A stretch of DNA of 64,000 nucleotides from Streptomyces polyasparticus (GTDB lineage: Bacteria > Actinomycetota > Actinomycetes > Streptomycetales > Streptomycetaceae): assembly GCF_014493765.1 (NCBI RefSeq), contig NZ_JACTVJ010000010.1, positions 62,001 through 126,000 on the forward strand, written 5' to 3'. The translations under genes and the position numbers were made by a program. Of this stretch, positions 61,136 through 64,000 are shown piece after piece. The notes under the pieces are model-generated. The model had not been told where the DNA came from, did no database searches, and was given only the letters and a program-made list of their open reading frames with translations. How positions within the stretch are numbered: position 1 is the first letter of the stretch; every line of letters starts with the position of its first letter.

Positions 61136-61666
61136 TCAAGTTCCCGTCTGTGTGGGGCGGTCGGCACTGTCGCTCTGCCGGCCGCCGAGCAGTTCGTCGA
61201 GCCGCTCGTAGCCTTCGCGGATGCCGTACTCCATACCGCTCTTGAGCAGGGAATCGCGGGCTTCGACGGAATCCATCAGCGATTTTCCGGTGACCCGGGT
61301 GCGGCCGCCCAGGTCCTCGAAGACGGTCGTCTCCAGGCTGACGCCGTCCGGAGAGCCCTCGTACGTGAAGGTCTGCACGATGCGCTCGCCGGGGCGCACC
61401 TCGTGGAACACACCGTGGAAGCCGTACTCGGTCCCGTCCTCGTCGCGATGCACATAGCGGTACGAGCCACCGCTGCGGGCGTCGTACGCGTCGATCCGCA
61501 TCGTGAGCCGACGTGGGCCGAGCCACTGGACGACCAGCTCGGGGTCGGTGTACGCCCGGAACACACGCTCCGGCGGAGCGTCGAACTCCCGGGTGATCAC
61601 GATGGTGGGCAGATCGGGGTCGGCCACGATCCGCGTCTCGCCGGGGTGGCGCCTGACGGTGCTCAT
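61136..61666 (-). CDS. SRPBCC (AHSA1-type) protein
   Basis: A 176-residue START-like ligand-binding protein: ITREFDAPPERVFRAYTDPE, the VVQWLGPRRL segment, and YRYVHRDEDGTEYGFHGVFH, typical of the AHSA1/YndB group. It often pairs with an ArsR repressor as here. ATG 61666 overlaps the ArsR stop (ATGA). The ligand is unknown. Confidence 0.9.
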   Translation of the reverse strand: MSTVRRHPGETRIVADPDLPTIVITREFDAPPERVFRAYTDPELVVQWLGPRRLTMRIDAYDARSGGSYRYVHRDEDGTEYGFHGVFHEVRPGERIVQTFTYEGSPDGVSLETTVFEDLGGRTRVTGKSLMDSVEARDSLLKSGMEYGIREGYERLDELLGGRQSDSADRPTQTGT

Positions 61667-62025
61667 GATGCCGCCTCTGTCGTCGCAGTGGTGCCGGCCG
61701 GCTGATCGCCCACCTCTTCGAGGAGGGCATCGAGACGGCGGAACCGATCCTCCGCCTCGCGCCGATAGCGCTCGATCCACTGCGTCATCAGGTCGAAGAC
61801 CTCTGCTTCGAGGTGGCAGGGCCGGCGCTGTGCGTCCCTGCTGCGACTGACCAGACCGGCGTCCTGCAGGACCTTGATGTGCTTGGACACGGCCTGCACG
61901 GTGACCTCGTACGGTTCGGCCAGTTCATTGACCGTGGCGTCCCCGGTGGCGAGCCGGGCCACGATGTCGCGTCGCGTGGGGTCGGCCAGCGCGGAGAACA
62001 CCAGCGACAGCCGATCGTCGGCCAC
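61663..62025 (-). CDS. ArsR-family regulator
   Basis: A 120-residue winged-helix repressor: LSLVFSALADPTRRDIVARL, then TVNELAEPYEVTVQAVSKHI and RDAQRRPCHLEAEVF. No metal-binding Cys pair. It heads the ArsR-SRPBCC-TIGR03086 operon, whose genes overlap. Two CAACC/GGTTG palindromes in the upstream gap are likely operators. Confidence 0.92.
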   Translation of the reverse strand: MADDRLSLVFSALADPTRRDIVARLATGDATVNELAEPYEVTVQAVSKHIKVLQDAGLVSRSRDAQRRPCHLEAEVFDLMTQWIERYRREAEDRFRRLDALLEEVGDQPAGTTATTEAAS

Positions 62026-62041
62026 CTCGTACCTCCATATT

Positions 62042-62098
62042 CAACCGGTTGGTTAAATACCCTACGGCGGAGGCTCCGGATGCGCAACCATTCGGTTG
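62042..62098. promoter_or_regulatory. two CAACC/GGTTG palindromes, ArsR operator candidates
   Basis: CAACCGGTTG (62042-62051) and CAACC-N4-GGTTG (62085-62098) lie in the 95-bp divergent gap between the ArsR gene and the methyltransferase remnant. Confidence 0.55.
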
Positions 62099-62120
62099 AA
62101 CAGGCGCTGCCGTCAAGAGG

Positions 62121-62938
62121 GTGACGGGAATCGATGCCGACCGGCGGTGGTCCGAGTCGATGGCGGCGGCCTATGAGCAGTACCTCGTACCGGTGGTCTG
62201 CCGGCCTTTCGCCGAGGATCTGACCGCGAGGGCGGCTGCGCTCCGCCCTCGGCGGATCCTCGAACTGGCCGCAGAGACAGGCGTGTTGACCTCGAATCGA
62301 GCTTGCTCGCGACGGCACCGTCGGTCGAGGTGACAGCCACCGACCTGAACGAGACCATGGTCGCTTTCGGGGCGGTGCGGGCACCGGAAGCGGTGTGGCG
62401 GCAGGCCGACGCGCAGCGGCTGCCGTTCCCGGACGGAGGCTTCGACCTCGTGGTCTGCCAGTTCGGCGTGATGTTCTTCCCCGACCGGGTCGGGGCCTTC
62501 ACGGAGGTCCGGCGCGTGCTGGCCCCGGGCGGCCGGTTCCTGTTCAACACCTGGGGCCCTCTTGGGGCGCACGCCTTCGAAGTCGCGCTGCAGGCAGCGC
62601 TTGAGCGCGCTCTTCCGGTCGATCCACCGCGCTTCTTCCCGACGGTTCCGCATGGCTACGCGGACCCCGCTGTCGTGGTCGCCGACCTGACGGCCGCCGG
62701 TTTCACGGTCGAGGAGGAGCAGGAGCTGACGCTGCAGGGACGGGCCGCGTCGACCGCCGACCTTGCCACCGGGTACCTCACCGGGACACCGGTGCGCGCG
62801 GCCGTCGAGGCGAGCGGCGACGGAACGGCCGTCCGCGCAACCGTCATCGAGGAGATGACTGCCCGCTTGGGTCCGGGGCCGGTCACCGCCCCGATGACGG
62901 CGTACGTCTTCCGTGCTGCGCCGGCCAGTTCGGCGTGA
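62121..62938 (+). pseudogene. class I SAM-dependent methyltransferase, frameshifted
   Basis: The first frame (GTG 62121) gives a normal start: MAAAYEQYLVPVVCRPFAED, then RRILELAAETGVLT, then nonsense. The other frame continues with ATAPSVEVTATDLNETMVAF, FDLVVCQFGVMFFPDRVGAF and LAPGGRFLFNTWGP to a good end. The break is near 62288-62300, in motif I, where a small deletion (plausibly 7 bases between two ACC) would explain it. Motif I also has AAET in place of the usual AAGT. Probably non-functional unless the assembly is wrong. Confidence 0.75.
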
Positions 62939-62954
62939 GTCGCCCCCGTGCAGG

Positions 62955-63698
62955 TCACACCCGGCGGTCTGCAGGCCCGGGCACATGCACCTCGGGAAGC
63001 ACCGCGAGTGCTCCGCCGTCGACCGGAAGGCAGACGCCGTTGACGTACGAGGACGAAGGCCCGGCGAGGAAGGCGACCACCTCGGCGATCTCCTCCGGGG
63101 TGCAGAGCCGGCCCAGCGGGTAGGCGGCCCGGACGCGGTCCGCTTCGGCGGGGTCCTGCCAGCGGTGGGCGTTTCGGTCGACGGCGACGAAGCCGGGCTC
63201 GACCACGTTCGTGCGCACGCCCAGGCCGCCCCACTCGGTGGCCGGGGCGCGGGCGAGCGCGCCGAGTCCGGCCTTGGCGACGGCGTACGGGGCGCTGCCC
63301 GGCGCCGCGCCGTGGGCGTGCACGGAGCCGACGAGGACGACCGAAGCGGGCCCTTCGGCCTTGCGGCGCACGAGCTCGGCGGCCGCCTGCCAGGCGGACA
63401 CCAGGCCGACGTCCAGGGCCCGGTGCCACACCTCGGCCGTCAACTCGGCCAGCGGCGCCCTGCGTTCCCACAGCAGCGCGTGGACGAGGACCGACGGCGG
63501 CTCGGGCGCCGCGTCGAACGCCTCGGCCAGGAGGCCCGCGTCGGTGGCGTCGCCCTCGAACGCGGCTGCCACGTGGGGGAGTCGGAGCACGGCGGGGTTC
63601 CGGTCCACGGCCACGATGCCGATGCCGTCCCGGGCGAACCGGTCCACGACGGCGCGGCCGATGCCGCCGGCGGCGCCGAGTACCAGTGCGGTCGTCAT
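62955..63698 (-). CDS. SDR-family oxidoreductase
   Basis: A 247-residue short-chain dehydrogenase: ALVLGAAGGIGRAVVDRFAR (cofactor), Ser in SVVLVGSVHAHGAAPG, and YAVAKAGLGALARAPATEWG (YxxxK). The usual NAG motif is replaced by LVHALLWERRAPLAEL. The ending SSSYVNGVCLPVDGGALAV is normal. ATG 63698 overlaps the upstream enolase-type gene by four bases. A sugar-acid or sugar-lactone pathway is suggested by that neighbour. Confidence 0.88.
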   Translation of the reverse strand: MTTALVLGAAGGIGRAVVDRFARDGIGIVAVDRNPAVLRLPHVAAAFEGDATDAGLLAEAFDAAPEPPSVLVHALLWERRAPLAELTAEVWHRALDVGLVSAWQAAAELVRRKAEGPASVVLVGSVHAHGAAPGSAPYAVAKAGLGALARAPATEWGGLGVRTNVVEPGFVAVDRNAHRWQDPAEADRVRAAYPLGRLCTPEEIAEVVAFLAGPSSSYVNGVCLPVDGGALAVLPEVHVPGPADRRV

Positions 63699-64000
63699 GC
63701 GGGTCGCCTTTCGGTGAGCGGGGTGATGCCGAGGCCCGGTGCGGGGCCGAGGGCGTAGGCCGCGGCGGTCAGCGGTTCGGGCGGCGAAGCCGTGGCTGCG
63801 CGCCACCGGACCTCGCCGCCCGCCAGAGGTGCGTCGATCGCATCCCGTACGCGATGCAGGCCCGGTACGTCGTCGAGGCGGGCCGAGTCCTCCAGCCGGC
63901 CGAGCCGCAGCTCGGTGAACACCCGGGCATGGGCGATGACTTCGGCGACGGACAGCAAGTGGTGGGCGTCGAGAAGGAGTTCGGCCTCGGAGCCGATGGC
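63695..64000 (-). pseudogene. enolase-superfamily (RspA/mannonate dehydratase-like) C-terminal part with apparent internal deletion
   Basis: The frame enters from beyond the window end. It shows LLLDAHHLLSVAEVIAHARV with the DxHH metal region, then LGRLEDSARLDDVPGLHRVR and DAPLAGGE with the next ligands. In the family about 90-120 barrel residues follow. Here the text passes from LAGGE straight to RWRAATASPPEPLTAAAY and the end GPAPGLGITPL. The catalytic His/Asp and last ligands of the barrel would be lost. The deletion appears in frame. Certainty is limited because the first half lies outside the window. Confidence 0.5.

Overview
The window is a chromosomal stretch of a high-GC actinomycete, almost certainly a Streptomyces. 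Supporting this are the very strong G/C third-position bias, frequent GTG starts, GTGA/ATGA overlaps, and typical families (SigB/F-type sigma with RsbW-like kinases, GAF-ANTAR, HAAS/PadR, cyclase, TIGR03086). No rRNA, tRNA, CRISPR array, prophage or insertion sequence was seen.

Layout. (1) 1-4.6 kb: a stress-sigma neighbourhood with an ArsR regulator (cut by the window edge), two anti-sigma-type ATPases, a SigB/F/G-type sigma factor, a Nudix hydrolase, a STAS antagonist and a small MerR protein. Three of these genes have SigB-like promoter candidates. (2) 4.6-7.7 kb: an NmrA remnant, a MarR regulator, an old-yellow-enzyme reductase and a frameshifted quinone-type oxidoreductase with a 14-bp inverted-repeat operator. 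(3) 8-12 kb: a secreted galactose oxidase with fungal-type active-site residues and two discoidin domains, then a cardiolipin synthase-like enzyme. (4) 12-17.4 kb: PadR/HAAS pair, methyltransferase, several decayed genes (membrane protein, zinc-ribbon, Hsp20), GAF-ANTAR protein and an SNase-like protein.

(5) 17.5-47.5 kb: a roughly 30-kb catabolic region. A LysR gene faces a six-gene ring-cleavage operon (FAH, cyclase, FAD monooxygenase, ACMSD-like amidohydrolase, type I extradiol dioxygenase, second FAH). A TetR gene faces a CocE-type esterase joined to an oligopeptide-type ABC importer (two permeases, two ATPases). After a TetR/MFS efflux pair and some hypothetical genes come the missing binding lipoprotein with an amidase, a DUF3237 protein, and a MarR-controlled run of SDR, amidohydrolase, acyl-CoA ligase, MaoC hydratase, POT peptide transporter and a second CocE hydrolase. 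The promoters of the CocE/ABC operon and of the distant binding-protein/amidase operon share the same composite element, which ties them together. My reading is that an ester- or amide-linked aromatic compound is imported, hydrolysed, CoA-activated or hydroxylated, and ring-cleaved. The substrate is not identifiable from sequence.

(6) 47.5-64 kb: a membrane protein, deletion remnants (NAD-epimerase, DJ-1), a zinc-ribbon protein, a large HELFH metalloprotease with no clear start, TerB, 4-hydroxybenzoate 3-monooxygenase (PobA), an ABC exporter with its two-component system behind seven TGCGAC repeats, an ArsR/SRPBCC/TIGR03086 operon, a frameshifted methyltransferase, an SDR and an enolase-superfamily gene that appears to lack half its barrel.

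A recurring theme is gene decay: single-base frameshifts (oxidoreductase, membrane protein), a non-homopolymer frameshift (methyltransferase), and genes whose two ends survive while the core is missing (Hsp20, epimerase, enolase-like).
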